Positions 1 to 7,848 of a stretch of DNA of 46,690 nt are shown in pieces. A program made the position numbers and the translations under genes. This DNA comes from Gemmatimonadota bacterium (GTDB taxonomy: Bacteria; Gemmatimonadota; Gemmatimonadetes; Gemmatimonadales; GWC2-71-9). Position 1 is the stretch's first letter. The number at the start of each line of letters is the position of its first letter. The stretch covers positions 1 to 46,690 of the forward strand of contig QHUZ01000039.1 of NCBI GenBank assembly GCA_003223395.1. Direction: 5' to 3'. Below the pieces are notes generated by a model. That model was not told the DNA's origin and did no database searches. It saw only the letters and a program-made list of their open reading frames with translations.

Positions 1-2
1 GG

Positions 3-944
3 GAGAATCCCACGCGCGAGTTCCACATCGTGGGCGGCCTGCATCCCAAGCTGCGGCTCGCGTATTACGCGGACATGTTCCGCGGCCTGAAGCAGCGCCA
101 TCCGCAGGTGATGATCAAAGCGCTCACCGCGGTCGAGGTCGCGCATCTCGCGAGAATCGAGGGGATGGAGGTTCGCGAGGTTCTCAAGGTTATGAAGGAC
201 GCTGGCGTGAGTACGCTTCCTGGTGGTGGTGCTGAAGTGTTTTCACCGGCGGCGCGCGCGACGATCGCCGATCGCAAGCTCAGCGGGGCCGAGTGGCTCG
301 CCGTGCATCGCGAAGCGCACCAGCTCGGCATACCCTCGAACTGCACGATGCTCTATGGGCACGTCGAGACGATGGAGGATCGGGTCGAGCACCTGCTGGC
401 GCTGCGTGCCTTGCAAGACGAGACGGGCGGCTTTTTGACGTATATCCCGCTCGCCTACCACCCCGACCACAACGAGCTGGGCGAGAAGTTGGGACGGACG
501 GGAACGGCCACCACCGGTTTCGATGACCTCAAGAACATCGCCGTGGGCCGGCTGCTGCTCGACAACATCCCGCACGTGAAGACCCACTGGCCGATGGTGA
601 CGCCGTTCATCTCCCAGGTGGCCCTGACCTTCGGATGTGACGATCTCGAGGGGACGGTCGTGTTCGAGCGTGTCTATCACGAGGCCGGCGCGCCCACCCC
701 GATGTGGCTGTCCTACGACGAGATTGTGACGCTGATCCGCGGGGCGGGGAAAGAGCCGGTCGAACGCGATTCGCTATATCAAACCGTCCGGACGTTCGAG
801 GGCTACGTCCCGAAGCCGCGAGGCCCGGCGGTGCGGGCCGAGGGCCCGGCTCCGCAGGGCGCGCTGTTCCAGATCGAGCATCGGGCGCGCGCGGCGGCGC
901 GGCGCAAGCAACCGGTCACGAGCGCTGTGGATGGTGCCGAATGA
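3..944 (+). CDS. mqnE: Aminodeoxyfutalosine synthase MqnE (5' end outside window)
   Basis: Radical-SAM enzyme that joins the MqnA product 3-enolpyruvylbenzoate to SAM to make aminodeoxyfutalosine in the futalosine route to menaquinone. The frame is open from base 3 and reads ENPTREFHIVGGLHP, a hallmark of the MqnE/MqnC/CofH family, so the gene begins upstream and the CX3CX2C cluster motif is not visible. The 313 visible residues include LPGGGAEVFSP and a typical C-terminal half. The last 30 residues are Arg/Ala-rich and probably disordered. The stop overlaps mqnA as ATGA, so the two are coupled. The GTG at 30 is internal to the domain and is not the true start. MqnC and CofH are relatives, but a complete MqnC follows and the pairing with MqnA supports MqnE. 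Confidence 0.92.
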   Translation, partial: ENPTREFHIVGGLHPKLRLAYYADMFRGLKQRHPQVMIKALTAVEVAHLARIEGMEVREVLKVMKDAGVSTLPGGGAEVFSPAARATIADRKLSGAEWLAVHREAHQLGIPSNCTMLYGHVETMEDRVEHLLALRALQDETGGFLTYIPLAYHPDHNELGEKLGRTGTATTGFDDLKNIAVGRLLLDNIPHVKTHWPMVTPFISQVALTFGCDDLEGTVVFERVYHEAGAPTPMWLSYDEIVTLIRGAGKEPVERDSLYQTVRTFEGYVPKPRGPAVRAEGPAPQGALFQIEHRARAAARRKQPVTSAVDGAE

Positions 945-1744
945 GAATCGGCCGCATCGGCTACATCAATTGCGCGCCGGTCTACGGCGCGATCGACCGC
1001 GGCGTGGTGGCGCTGCCGCCCGGTGGCGAGCTCGTCACCGGCACGCCTGCGGAGCTGAACGATCTGCTCGTCGCGGGTGAGCTGGACGTCAGCGTGATCA
1101 GCGCGATCGAATACGCGCGTCACGCGAAAGACCTGCTGCTCCTACCCGAGCTGGCGATTTCCTGTGATGGCCCCGTGCGCAGCGTGGCACTCTTTAGTCG
1201 TCGGACCGTCGGACAGTTGGACGGTCGGACGGTGCTGCTGTCAGCGTCATCGCGCACGTCCGTCGCACTACTCGAGCTGCTGTGTCGCGACGTGTGGAAG
1301 ATCAAACCGAGATTCGCCGAAGCTCGCGCTGAAGCTCAGGATCTCGACGCCCTTGCCGAGCTGCCCCACGAAGCGGTGCTGGTGATCGGCGACGCGGCGC
1401 TCGCCCTCGCAGTCCGAGGCACGTATCCGCATCGCTACGATCTCGGCGAAGAGTGGAAGCGCTGGACCGGATTGCCCTTCGTGTTTGCGGTCTGGGCGGC
1501 TCGTCGGGTAGCGAGCCCCGCCGCCGTGCAGCGGGGCCATCAAGCCCTGCTCGCGTCTCGTACCTGGGGCCTCGCGCACCTCGACGAGCTCGCCGCCGAG
1601 GCGTCGCGCCAGACAGGAGTCCCCGTCGCCACGTGCCGCGAATATCTCGGCGGCCTCGACTATGCGTTCAGCAACCAACACCGCGCCGCGCTGACGGACT
1701 TCTTGCGGCGCGTGGGGTCGCCGCAGTTCGTGCAGGTGGCATGA
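941..1744 (+). CDS. mqnA: Chorismate dehydratase MqnA
   Basis: Periplasmic-binding-protein-fold enzyme that dehydrates chorismate to 3-enolpyruvylbenzoate, the first committed step of futalosine-dependent menaquinone synthesis. The 267-residue protein opens with MRIGRIGYINCAPVY, the usual MqnA N-terminus, and carries TPAELNDLLVAGELDVSVIS and the SRTSVALLELL segment. The ATG at 941 overlaps the mqnE stop and the stop overlaps the mqnC start. This start fits the family length; an open frame reaches further back to 704 but only overlaps mqnE. Bases 1199-1233 are an imperfect GGTCGGAC-type repeat, but the encoded segment aligns with the family without an insertion. Confidence 0.93.
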   Translation: MRIGRIGYINCAPVYGAIDRGVVALPPGGELVTGTPAELNDLLVAGELDVSVISAIEYARHAKDLLLLPELAISCDGPVRSVALFSRRTVGQLDGRTVLLSASSRTSVALLELLCRDVWKIKPRFAEARAEAQDLDALAELPHEAVLVIGDAALALAVRGTYPHRYDLGEEWKRWTGLPFVFAVWAARRVASPAAVQRGHQALLASRTWGLAHLDELAAEASRQTGVPVATCREYLGGLDYAFSNQHRAALTDFLRRVGSPQFVQVA

Positions 1745-2787
1745 TGGTCGACCGCGCTTCGGCCGAGTTCCGGTCCTACCTCGAGCTGTACGAGCGCGCC
1801 CCGCTGCTCGAGCTGGGCCGGCTCGCGGATGATGTCCGCTGGAAGCTCCATCCCGAGAACGTCGTCACGTACATCATCGATCGGAACATCAACTACACCA
1901 ACGTCTGCGTCGCCGACTGCAAGTTCTGCGCGTTCTACCGGCGCCCGAAACACCCGGAGGGTTATCTCCTCTCGTTTGAAGCAATCGGCCGCAAGATCGA
2001 CGAGCTCAAGGCGATCGGCGGCGTACAGATTCTGATGCAGGGGGGACACAACCCCTACATCCCGTTCGAGTGGTACCTCGATCTGCTGCGCTACATCAAG
2101 CGCCACCATCCGATTCACATCCACGGCTTTTCGCCGTCGGAAGTCGATTTCTTCGCCGGCCGGTTCGGCATGTCGATCGAGGAGGTTATCCGGGAGCTGA
2201 TGGCGGCAGGCCTCGACTCGATTCCGGGCGGGGGCGGCGAGATCCTCGTGCAGAGCGTCCGCGATCAGGTCGCGCGCAAGAAGGCCGGGGCGGATCGGTG
2301 GCTCGAGGTGATGGAGATCGCCCACCGGCTTGGCCTGCGGACCTCCGTGACCATGATGTATGGCCTCGGCGAAACCCTCGCCGATCGCATCGAGCATCTC
2401 TTTCGCGTGCGCGAGGTGCAGCGCCAGACGCGCGGCTTTACGGCATTCATCTGCTGGCCGTTGCAGCCGGAAAACTCCGAGCTTGCGCACCTGCCAAAGA
2501 CGGACGCGATCACGTATCTCAAGACGCAAGCGATCGCCCGCATCGTGCTCGAAGACGTCCCGAACATCCAGGCGTCGTGGGTCACGATGGGGATGAAGGT
2601 GGGCCAGGTGGCGCTGCGGTTCGGCGCGAACGACTTCGGCTCGCTCATGATGGAAGAGAACGTCGTCTCAGCCGCGAACACGACCTATCGCACGACGCTC
2701 TCCGAAATGCAGCGCCTCATCGCGGACGGCGGGTACACGCCGAAGAAACGGAAGCAGGACTACACCATTCTGGAAGACGCCGCCTGA
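1741..2787 (+). CDS. mqnC: Dehypoxanthine futalosine cyclase MqnC
   Basis: Radical-SAM enzyme that cyclises dehypoxanthine futalosine to cyclic DHFL. The 348-residue product has the 4Fe-4S motif CVADCKFC (Cys 56, 60, 63), followed by the GGVQILMQGGHNP and HGFSPSEV motifs of the MqnC family. Two in-frame ATG codons lie at 1741 and 1744; either gives a normal length. The start overlaps the mqnA stop. The stop shares one base with the purE-like start, so mqnE-mqnA-mqnC-purE form one operon. The later enzymes MqnB and MqnD are not in the window. Confidence 0.95.
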   Translation: MMVDRASAEFRSYLELYERAPLLELGRLADDVRWKLHPENVVTYIIDRNINYTNVCVADCKFCAFYRRPKHPEGYLLSFEAIGRKIDELKAIGGVQILMQGGHNPYIPFEWYLDLLRYIKRHHPIHIHGFSPSEVDFFAGRFGMSIEEVIRELMAAGLDSIPGGGGEILVQSVRDQVARKKAGADRWLEVMEIAHRLGLRTSVTMMYGLGETLADRIEHLFRVREVQRQTRGFTAFICWPLQPENSELAHLPKTDAITYLKTQAIARIVLEDVPNIQASWVTMGMKVGQVALRFGANDFGSLMMEENVVSAANTTYRTTLSEMQRLIADGGYTPKKRKQDYTILEDAA

Positions 2788-3182
2788 TGGCTGATGTCCT
2801 GATTCTCGTCGGCTCCGAGTCCGACAAACCGCGCATCGAGCCGGCCTTCGAGATTCTGACCAAGGCCGGCTTTTCGTACGAGTTCTACGCGTCGTCCGCG
2901 CACCGCCAGCCAGAACAGACCGGCGACCTGGTGAAGAACGCGCGCAAGAAGGGGTTCAAGGTCGTGATCGCCGGGGCAGGGCTATCCGCCGCGTTGCCGG
3001 GCTTCGCGGCCTCATTCACCGATCTACCGGTGATCGGCGTGCCGTTCGCGGTTGGGCCGCTCAACGGGCTCGATGCGCTGCTCGCGACGGTGCAGGTGCC
3101 GCCAGGTGTTCCCGTCGCGACAGTGGGCATCGACAACGCGAAGAACGCCGCGCACCTCGCGATCCGCATTCTCAAACTGTAA
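2787..3182 (+). CDS. purE: PurE-like carboxyaminoimidazole ribonucleotide mutase
   Basis: PurE enzymes interconvert N5-CAIR and CAIR (class I) or carboxylate AIR directly (class II) in purine synthesis. The protein has the GSESDKP nucleotide-binding start, SAHR (the active-site His region) and GVPVATVGI, so family membership is clear. It has only 131 residues, ending at RILKL, and lacks the C-terminal helix of the usual 160-170-residue enzymes. Where class I has GGAAHLPG it reads GLSAALPG, losing that His and resembling class II SNALSG. It overlaps mqnC by one base and no purK is nearby. Function as a CAIR mutase, an AIR carboxylase or something menaquinone-linked cannot be settled from the sequence. 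Confidence 0.8.
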   Translation: MADVLILVGSESDKPRIEPAFEILTKAGFSYEFYASSAHRQPEQTGDLVKNARKKGFKVVIAGAGLSAALPGFAASFTDLPVIGVPFAVGPLNGLDALLATVQVPPGVPVATVGIDNAKNAAHLAIRILKL

Positions 3183-3200
3183 AGGCGCGCTGGGCACTTC

Positions 3201-3350
3201 TTTTCTTTTTTCCCTTTTTACAACGCAAACCAAACGCATGTCATCCTGAGCGAGCGCGTTAGCGCGAGCGAAGGAACGAAGCAAAAGCAGGTCCTTCGCG
3301 CCTGCGGCGCTCAGGATGACATCTGCCCGCGTCGTTGCGAAAAAAAAGAA
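3201..3350. repeat. Paired TCATCCTGAGCG palindromic element A
   Basis: Two copies of a unit face each other. The forward copy has a T-rich leader and ATGTCATCCTGAGCG at 3238-3252, then a small hairpin and AGCGAAGGA. The reverse copy has GCTCAGGATGACAT at 3309-3322 and a purine-rich end. Their 3' ends meet near 3280. The element sits between the convergent stops of purE and the amidohydrolase, where it could act as a two-way terminator. Related copies lie at 5305-5486 and 8301-8378. Confidence 0.85.
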
Positions 3351-3361
3351 GGAGGGAGTGG

Positions 3362-4780
3362 TTAGAAAAGTCCGACCTTCCCTCTGACCGACTCGATCAA
3401 CCTGCCCGGGTCATACCCCACGCCCTGTTTGAACACCAGCGTAACGTGCCGAATATCGCCAATGGTGGCCGCGGGATTGCCGTCGATCACCACGAGGTCG
3501 GCCTGCTTGCCCACTGCAATCGAGCCGATGCGATCCGCCCGGCCGAGGTACGTCGCGCCGTTCAGGGTGCACACCTTGATCGCCTCGAGCGGCGTCAGAC
3601 CGCTTTCGACGAGCAGCTCGGCCTGCCGCTGGTCAGAGTAGCCGGGGATCACGCCGCCGCCGCCCGTCGGATCCGTTCCCGCCAGCAGCAACCCACCGGC
3701 GCGGAAGAATGCGAGCTCCATCGCCTGATCGAGCCCCAGCAGCTTGGCGAACGGCGAAGTCGTGTTCTGCTGCACGCGCGCGTTTTGCTGCTCGTACTGC
3801 GTCTTGAGGACGGGATCGAGCACGTCGAGCCCGGGGGCCACCGGCCGCCCGGGCGTGACGGTCTCGAACACGGTCTGCGTCGATGTGACCGCGACGTGAT
3901 GGGCGATTAGGTACTGGACCAGTGACGTGAACTCCGGCGACTTCGGATCCACGGCGCCGAGGGCCGTGATCCCCGCGTTCTGTCCGGGACACAGGTCCGG
4001 CTGCTTGTCCTTGACGAAGTCGGTGGCGACAAAGAAGCCGTGCTCCAGGTCGTCGATGCCGAGGTCGGCGGCTTCCCGGTAGGTGACCGAACAGAGATGG
4101 CCCGTGATCTTGAGTCCCCGCCGGTGCGCTTCATCCACCGCTGCGGCGAGCTCGGCGCGGGTGATGTTCATGTATGCTTTGAACGACGTCGCGCCGGCGT
4201 CCGCCCAGAACGCCACGAAGCGGCGCGCGTCAGCCGAGTCCTTCAAGGCGTACATCTGTGTGAACGGGGAAGGGCCGTTCACATAAGGCGCGGTGGCGTC
4301 GATCCAGGGTCCCACCTGAGTCCCGGCCTTGATCGCCGCGGCGAGGTTCAGGTCGGCGTAGCCTCCGACGTTGCCGCCGGTCCGCATCGACGTGACTCCG
4401 CCCGCGAGGTACAGCCGCGAGAAGCTCACGTAATCGGCGCCGTAGACGCCCGGACCGGTCGGGTAGTAGAGGTGCTCGTGCATCATCACGAGGCCAGGGA
4501 TCACCGATTTCCCCGTCAAGTCCAGCACCTGGGCGCCCTCCGGCACTCTGGTCGAGCGGGCGGCGCCGAGCGCGACGATGTTCCCGTCACGGATGATCAG
4601 CGTCTGGTCTTCTTTGGGCGCGGCGCCGGTGCCGTCGATGACGCGCACGTGGGTGAGCGCCACCACCGGCGTGTCGATCGCGACGTATTGCTTGACCGCG
4701 ACGGAGAGCGGACGCTGGGCGGTGGCGACCGCGGGAACGAGGAGCAGGGCGCCAAGGGCGCGGAGGGTTGTCGTAGACAT
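3362..4780 (-). CDS. Exported amidohydrolase-family metal hydrolase
   Basis: Predicted periplasmic amidohydrolase of the imidazolonepropionase / Xaa-Pro dipeptidase-like branch; substrate unknown. The 472-residue protein has an N-terminal signal peptide (LLLVPAVATAQ, residues 12-22). The amidohydrolase entry motif MMHEHLYYP carries the metal ligands His101 and His103. Lys201 in SFKAYM is a candidate carboxylated lysine, with further histidines in ITGHLCS (His228) and LEHGFF (His248). The catalytic Asp is in LAGTDPTGGG. The C-terminal strand pair KQADLVVIDGNP is typical. It is a single gene, convergent with purE across the palindromic element. A TAGTCT box six bases before the ATG, with no Shine-Dalgarno sequence, suggests a leaderless transcript. 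Confidence 0.85.
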   Translation of the reverse strand: MSTTTLRALGALLLVPAVATAQRPLSVAVKQYVAIDTPVVALTHVRVIDGTGAAPKEDQTLIIRDGNIVALGAARSTRVPEGAQVLDLTGKSVIPGLVMMHEHLYYPTGPGVYGADYVSFSRLYLAGGVTSMRTGGNVGGYADLNLAAAIKAGTQVGPWIDATAPYVNGPSPFTQMYALKDSADARRFVAFWADAGATSFKAYMNITRAELAAAVDEAHRRGLKITGHLCSVTYREAADLGIDDLEHGFFVATDFVKDKQPDLCPGQNAGITALGAVDPKSPEFTSLVQYLIAHHVAVTSTQTVFETVTPGRPVAPGLDVLDPVLKTQYEQQNARVQQNTTSPFAKLLGLDQAMELAFFRAGGLLLAGTDPTGGGGVIPGYSDQRQAELLVESGLTPLEAIKVCTLNGATYLGRADRIGSIAVGKQADLVVIDGNPAATIGDIRHVTLVFKQGVGYDPGRLIESVRGKVGLF

Positions 4781-4786
4781 GGGGTG

Positions 4787-4792
4787 AGACTA
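4787..4792 (-). promoter_or_regulatory. Putative -10 box of the amidohydrolase
   Basis: TAGTCT on the minus strand, followed by six bases and then the ATG. No Shine-Dalgarno sequence lies between. It fits the TANNNT-plus-short-leader pattern seen before several genes here. No -35 element is clear. Confidence 0.4.
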
Positions 4793-4840
4793 GCACCAGG
4801 TTGGGAACCTGACCAGCGGATACCTTGCAGCTAGCACTCC

Positions 4841-5206
4841 CTATTGTGAGGGGCCACCACAGCGCACACTGCGGCCCAGACTAGAAGGACCGCGGGTATA
4901 GCGCCTACCGTTTCGACGACAGTTTTGGTGGTGGGGGCGATAGCCGTGCTTGATGGAGTCCACCTGAACTCGGGGGATGCTACGGCGGCACATGAGGCAC
5001 CAGTCGGACTTCCAGGGGACGCCCGAGACCGAGTCTTGGGTGATGACCACCCAATGCCATTTCTCGACTCCGCCTTTGGTCCAAATCCACACAGGATCGT
5101 GGGAGGGGATAGGTGTTGGCTCGTCGACCCGACTCCTTTCCCAATAGCAGCCTGCTATGAGGAACACCGCTGCGACGCACGAGCATCGCGTCATCAAAGT
5201 CTTCAT
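4841..5206 (-). CDS. Small putative lipoprotein
   Basis: A 121-residue product with no recognised family. It starts MKTLMTRCSCVAAVFLIAGC: a short basic N-terminus, a hydrophobic core and a LIAG-Cys lipobox, so an exported lipidated protein is likely. The mature part has TPIPSHDPVWIWTKGGVEKW, two Cys in CLMCRR and a basic tail. The ATG at 5206 is preferred over the one at 5242 because it gives a proper lipoprotein signal with AGAAGG just before it. It lies in the low-density accessory stretch. Existence is moderately certain; function is unknown. Confidence 0.5.
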   Translation of the reverse strand: MKTLMTRCSCVAAVFLIAGCYWERSRVDEPTPIPSHDPVWIWTKGGVEKWHWVVITQDSVSGVPWKSDWCLMCRRSIPRVQVDSIKHGYRPHHQNCRRNGRRYTRGPSSLGRSVRCGGPSQ

Positions 5207-5304
5207 ACCTTCTATAGCGGGATTTGAGGCGGAAAACTGCAATCCATCTCATCGGAAGATGATCCTGCGCGATCTCAATTCTCCAGGCGCAGTTGGATGC
5301 GATC

Positions 5305-5486
5305 AAAAGCAGGTCCTTCGCGCCTGCGGCGCTCAGGATGACATGCTCCGCGGCTCTTTCAGAGAGAGAAAAGGGAAAGAAGGGTACCTTTGCCTCTCTT
5401 CTTGTCCCCTTTTGCAAACGCGACCCAAACGCATGTCATCCTGAGCGAAGCCCGCGCCAGCGGGCGTAGCGAAGGACCTGCTTCGA
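5305..5486. repeat. Paired TCATCCTGAGCG palindromic element B
   Basis: Two copies of the same unit as element A in the opposite arrangement. The reverse copy is at 5305-5380 (GCTCAGGATGACAT at 5331-5344) and the forward copy at 5400-5486 (ATGTCATCCTGAGCG at 5433-5447), with their T/A-rich leaders between them. The forward copy has the inner hairpin GCCCGC-GCCA-GCGGGC, different from that in the reverse copy. The rest of 5207-5591 holds no gene I can support. Confidence 0.85.
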
Positions 5487-5591
5487 GGAATTACCATAGA
5501 CGACGTGGGAGTCATATCAGGGCTGCGCCGCGGCGCGCCCGCCACACACGGTTAAGGGGTTGGTTGCAAGAGTGCGGTCAGTCGCACGAAG

Positions 5592-5936
5592 TTAGCCGCC
5601 GCACTCCGTCGCCTGCGTCACGTGAACGCCGCTACGGACCCACTGCTGATAGCCCGGACGCTCAACCGTTACCGGGTACGTGCCTAGCTGTGATCCTCCC
5701 CAGAGGACCGAGTCCACTCAGCGCAGGGAGTCGACATATGAGCCGCTGAGCGCGACTCCGCGGGCTCCGACCGCGACGTTTGCACGAGTGCCGGAGTCCC
5801 GTGGTGTGATTATCACGGCGGGCACATATGGGGCCGAGCAGTACCCGAATTGCCTATTCTCACAGGCCGCCACGATCAGGAACGCAGCGGAGCCGCAAAT
5901 GAGGCTGAGGAACGTCTGCGCGGGAGTCACTGCCAT
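5592..5936 (-). pseudogene. Lipoprotein gene with an in-frame TGA
   Basis: The reading frame starts MAVTPAQTFLSLIC and has a lipobox LIVAAC, so it begins as a small lipoprotein. It continues with VNVAVGARGVALSGSYVDSLR-like sequence resembling carboxypeptidase-regulatory-like small domains. A TGA at 5718-5720 stops it after 72 residues. The same frame then continues for 41 more sensible residues (VDSVLWGG, GTYPVTVERPGYQQW, GVHVT) to a TAA at 5592-5594. The conserved-looking continuation in the same frame indicates a nonsense mutation (for example from TGG or CGA) rather than a natural end. Read-through or a sequencing error are alternatives. No strong ribosome binding site is seen. Confidence 0.55.
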
Positions 5937-6082
5937 GAATACCCGCGGGTATCGAGCGGGTCACACTCAAAGGATAGGCGCCTCCCGCCAGCGACAACTC
6001 GCCGCCAATTGGTACTGCTCACACGCTCCAAGAATGCTTCTGGGATGGGATGTGCCTCAAGCGCGTATGAGGCCTCCGCCGG

Positions 6083-6679
6083 TCAATAAATGAAGGGAAT
6101 GAGCCGACGGCGCTTGCTCATGAAATCGCGATATGGTTCGCCGATGACTCTGATTAAGGCGCGTTCTTCGACCGCAATGCGATAGCTGTATACGGCAAAC
6201 GCTGCAAGGGCGAGTAAGGCGGTGCTGGCCCAGCTGCCGAGCGCCAGCCCAATGCCAATGTTCATGAGAATCCCAGCGCTGTAAGAAGGATGACGAAGTA
6301 ACGCGTAGGCGCCCGTGGTCATGATGCGCTGATTCGGATCGGCACGGACATCGCCTGTGAACGAAGATCCCAAGACCCGTTGACAATGGCGACGCAGGAG
6401 ACTGCCCACAATTATCAAGACAAGCCCGACGCCAAACACGGCCGGTCGCGCTCCCACCGGAACGCGTAAGATCGGCATCCACGCGAGAGGAAAGCCAAGC
6501 AAGGCGGCAAGTCCGCCGCCGTAAACGATCACTCGATAGGAACCCGCATCCGGGGAATCGGATCGGGTTGCTGGTTTACGCGCGGCCCTAACGATCTTGA
6601 ATTCGGGCCAAAAGGCCCAGATCCAAACGATGCTGAAGATGGGCCAATAAGGCCATGAGAAAAGCAAAGGTGTCGTCAT
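6083..6679 (-). CDS. ICMT-type isoprenylcysteine methyltransferase family protein
   Basis: Integral membrane protein of 198 residues related to isoprenylcysteine carboxyl methyltransferases and phospholipid methyltransferases; the natural substrate in bacteria is unknown. It has about four hydrophobic segments. The C-terminal SAM-binding signature is present: TGAYALLRHPSY, then VEERALIRVIGEPYRDFM. The ATG at 6679 starts directly at the first membrane segment (MTTPLLFSWPYW). Longer upstream frames would run into the attC-like remnant and the DinB gene. It is the last gene of a minus-strand block that looks like integron cassettes. From 5937 to 6082, downstream of it, I see nothing. Confidence 0.75.
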   Translation of the reverse strand: MTTPLLFSWPYWPIFSIVWIWAFWPEFKIVRAARKPATRSDSPDAGSYRVIVYGGGLAALLGFPLAWMPILRVPVGARPAVFGVGLVLIIVGSLLRRHCQRVLGSSFTGDVRADPNQRIMTTGAYALLRHPSYSAGILMNIGIGLALGSWASTALLALAAFAVYSYRIAVEERALIRVIGEPYRDFMSKRRRLIPFIY

Positions 6680-6693
6680 CAATATGAACGGCG

Positions 6694-6716
6694 GCCTAAC
6701 GCCCGAGCTTACCTCA
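6694..6716 (-). other. attC-like half-site between the DinB and ICMT genes
   Basis: Directly at the DinB stop the minus strand reads TGAGGTAAGCTCGGGC followed by GTTAGGC, matching the 3' half (L' and R' boxes, G^TTRRRY core) of integron attC sites. The ICMT ATG follows 15 bases later. No pairing 5' half is present in the end of the DinB gene, so this is a half-site at best. Confidence 0.4.
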
Positions 6717-7520
6717 ACGTTTCTTCGCCGGCCGGTGGCGACCATACTGGTGAAGGACGAGGCCCGATACCGCTCCACTCGCATCGCGAACAAAGGTGAC
6801 TTGTGCGTCCACGTCCTTGGCGAAGAAGTCGTTGTTGCTCTCAGCCCACAGTTGCACCGCGGCGCTGCCAATGCTCGACCTGATATGGAGCGCCCCGTTC
6901 TGCAGCGTGACGTCGAGGTCCAGGCCTGGCGCGAGCTCGTAGACGCCGACGTATGGTGACAACGCCGCTGCCGGCAACTCGATCGCCACGCGCGCCCGCG
7001 GCGGCAGCGCCGAAGGAGGCACCATGCCGAGCAGTCGCATGTAGCTCGAGATCTGACTGTAGTGCTCTGCCAAATCGGTCTCGAACGCGAGCAAGGTGCT
7101 CGCCAGCGCCGGCGACTCGAGTTTCCCCACGTGCTCCATGGCGGTGTCGCAGAAGCGGAGTGAGGCCTCGAGACGTTGGACGAGGGTGTCCTTCGGCCAC
7201 TGCGCTTTGACAGTGTCCGACAGCGAATCCTTGGGAGTCCTGGGGTGCTTCAGAACCCCGAGACGCTCACACAGACTGTAGTTCGCATTCTCGAGGTGTT
7301 GGGCGATATAGCCGATGGTCTGCTGTGACGGCGTAGGCCGGTAGTCGTATCGGGCTGCAGGGATGGAATCGAAGGCCGCGACGAGCCGACTCCCGAAGAA
7401 GTCGGCAAACGTGATGAATTCAAACATGACGGCATTGGGCACCTCGGGCGTGGGCGGCGACTGGCCTGCCAGCACCGAGGGAAGAACAAGCGTGAGGACG
7501 ATCAGGGCGCGACGGTGCAT
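6714..7520 (-). CDS. Exported DinB-family protein with C-terminal DUF3471-like domain
   Basis: A 268-residue protein with a signal peptide (LIVLTLVLPSVLAGQ). A four-helix DinB/YfiT-type domain follows at roughly residues 30-160, with candidate metal ligands in IAQHLENANYSL and DLAEHYSQI. A small beta domain (LSPYVGVYEL to VLHQYGRH, about 185-262) resembles DUF3471-type domains. DinB-family proteins are often thiol-dependent metal enzymes; the role of this exported form is unknown. The ATG at 7520 is chosen because it gives the signal peptide directly and does not overlap the upstream small gene. The gap to that gene is four bases, so the two probably share a transcript and a cassette. Confidence 0.75.
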   Translation of the reverse strand: MHRRALIVLTLVLPSVLAGQSPPTPEVPNAVMFEFITFADFFGSRLVAAFDSIPAARYDYRPTPSQQTIGYIAQHLENANYSLCERLGVLKHPRTPKDSLSDTVKAQWPKDTLVQRLEASLRFCDTAMEHVGKLESPALASTLLAFETDLAEHYSQISSYMRLLGMVPPSALPPRARVAIELPAAALSPYVGVYELAPGLDLDVTLQNGALHIRSSIGSAAVQLWAESNNDFFAKDVDAQVTFVRDASGAVSGLVLHQYGRHRPAKKR

Positions 7521-7524
7521 AAGG

Positions 7525-7716
7525 TCACCGAACCTGCCCATCGTTGTCCAGATCGACCTGCAGATGCTCCTCCAGACGCTCAATGACGGTCCGAAGTAAC
7601 TTGGTCAGCCCTCGGACCTGGGCCTCAAGGAGCGCGACTCGGCCCTCGAGAGTCTGGGCGCGCTCTGACTGCTCGGAGATCTGGCTTTGTTGCAAGAGAT
7701 CCCAGAAGAGACCCAT
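7525..7716 (-). CDS. Small coiled-coil protein with DxDxDG tail
   Basis: A 63-residue protein of unknown function. Residues about 14-52 (SEQSERAQTLEGRVALLEAQ and beyond) have a clear heptad pattern, so a coiled-coil oligomer is likely. The tail DLDNDGQVR matches the DxDxDG calcium-loop pattern seen in EF-hand and dockerin-like proteins, although only half a hand is present. AGGAG lies seven bases before the ATG, which supports real translation. It is followed after four bases by the DinB gene. Confidence 0.6.
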   Translation of the reverse strand: MGLFWDLLQQSQISEQSERAQTLEGRVALLEAQVRGLTKLLRTVIERLEEHLQVDLDNDGQVR

Positions 7717-7748
7717 TGTGAGCTCCTGGGCTAGAAGGGGGTGCGTCG

Positions 7749-7838
7749 GCCTGACGGATCGCGCTTAAGCTGCGGCGCGCTGAAGAAAGATTCATTCCTT
7801 AATCTACGCGCGCCGCCAGCTTCAAGCGCTTGTTAGGC
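7749..7838 (-). other. attC-like integron recombination site
   Basis: A 90-base imperfect palindrome. On the minus strand it begins with GCCTAAC (R'' box, exact), followed by AAGCGCTTGAAGCTGGCGGC. After a 25-30 base spacer the complementary arm GCGCCGCAGCTTAAGCGC follows, and it ends in GTCAGGC (R' box, one mismatch to GTTAGGC). Extra unpaired bases lie only on one arm, as in true attC sites. It starts ten bases after the stop of the 102-residue gene, the classic cassette arrangement. No integrase gene is in the window. Confidence 0.55.
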
Positions 7839-7848
7839 CGCAACCTCG

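Noticed and set aside
1197-1235. GGTCGGAC-type tandem repeat in mqnA
   Set aside because: The encoded residues align with ordinary MqnA without an insertion, so it is codon bias rather than an inserted element.
2070-2786. Apparent N-terminal extension of purE
   Set aside because: It is the off-frame reading of mqnC; PurE homology begins at ATG 2787.
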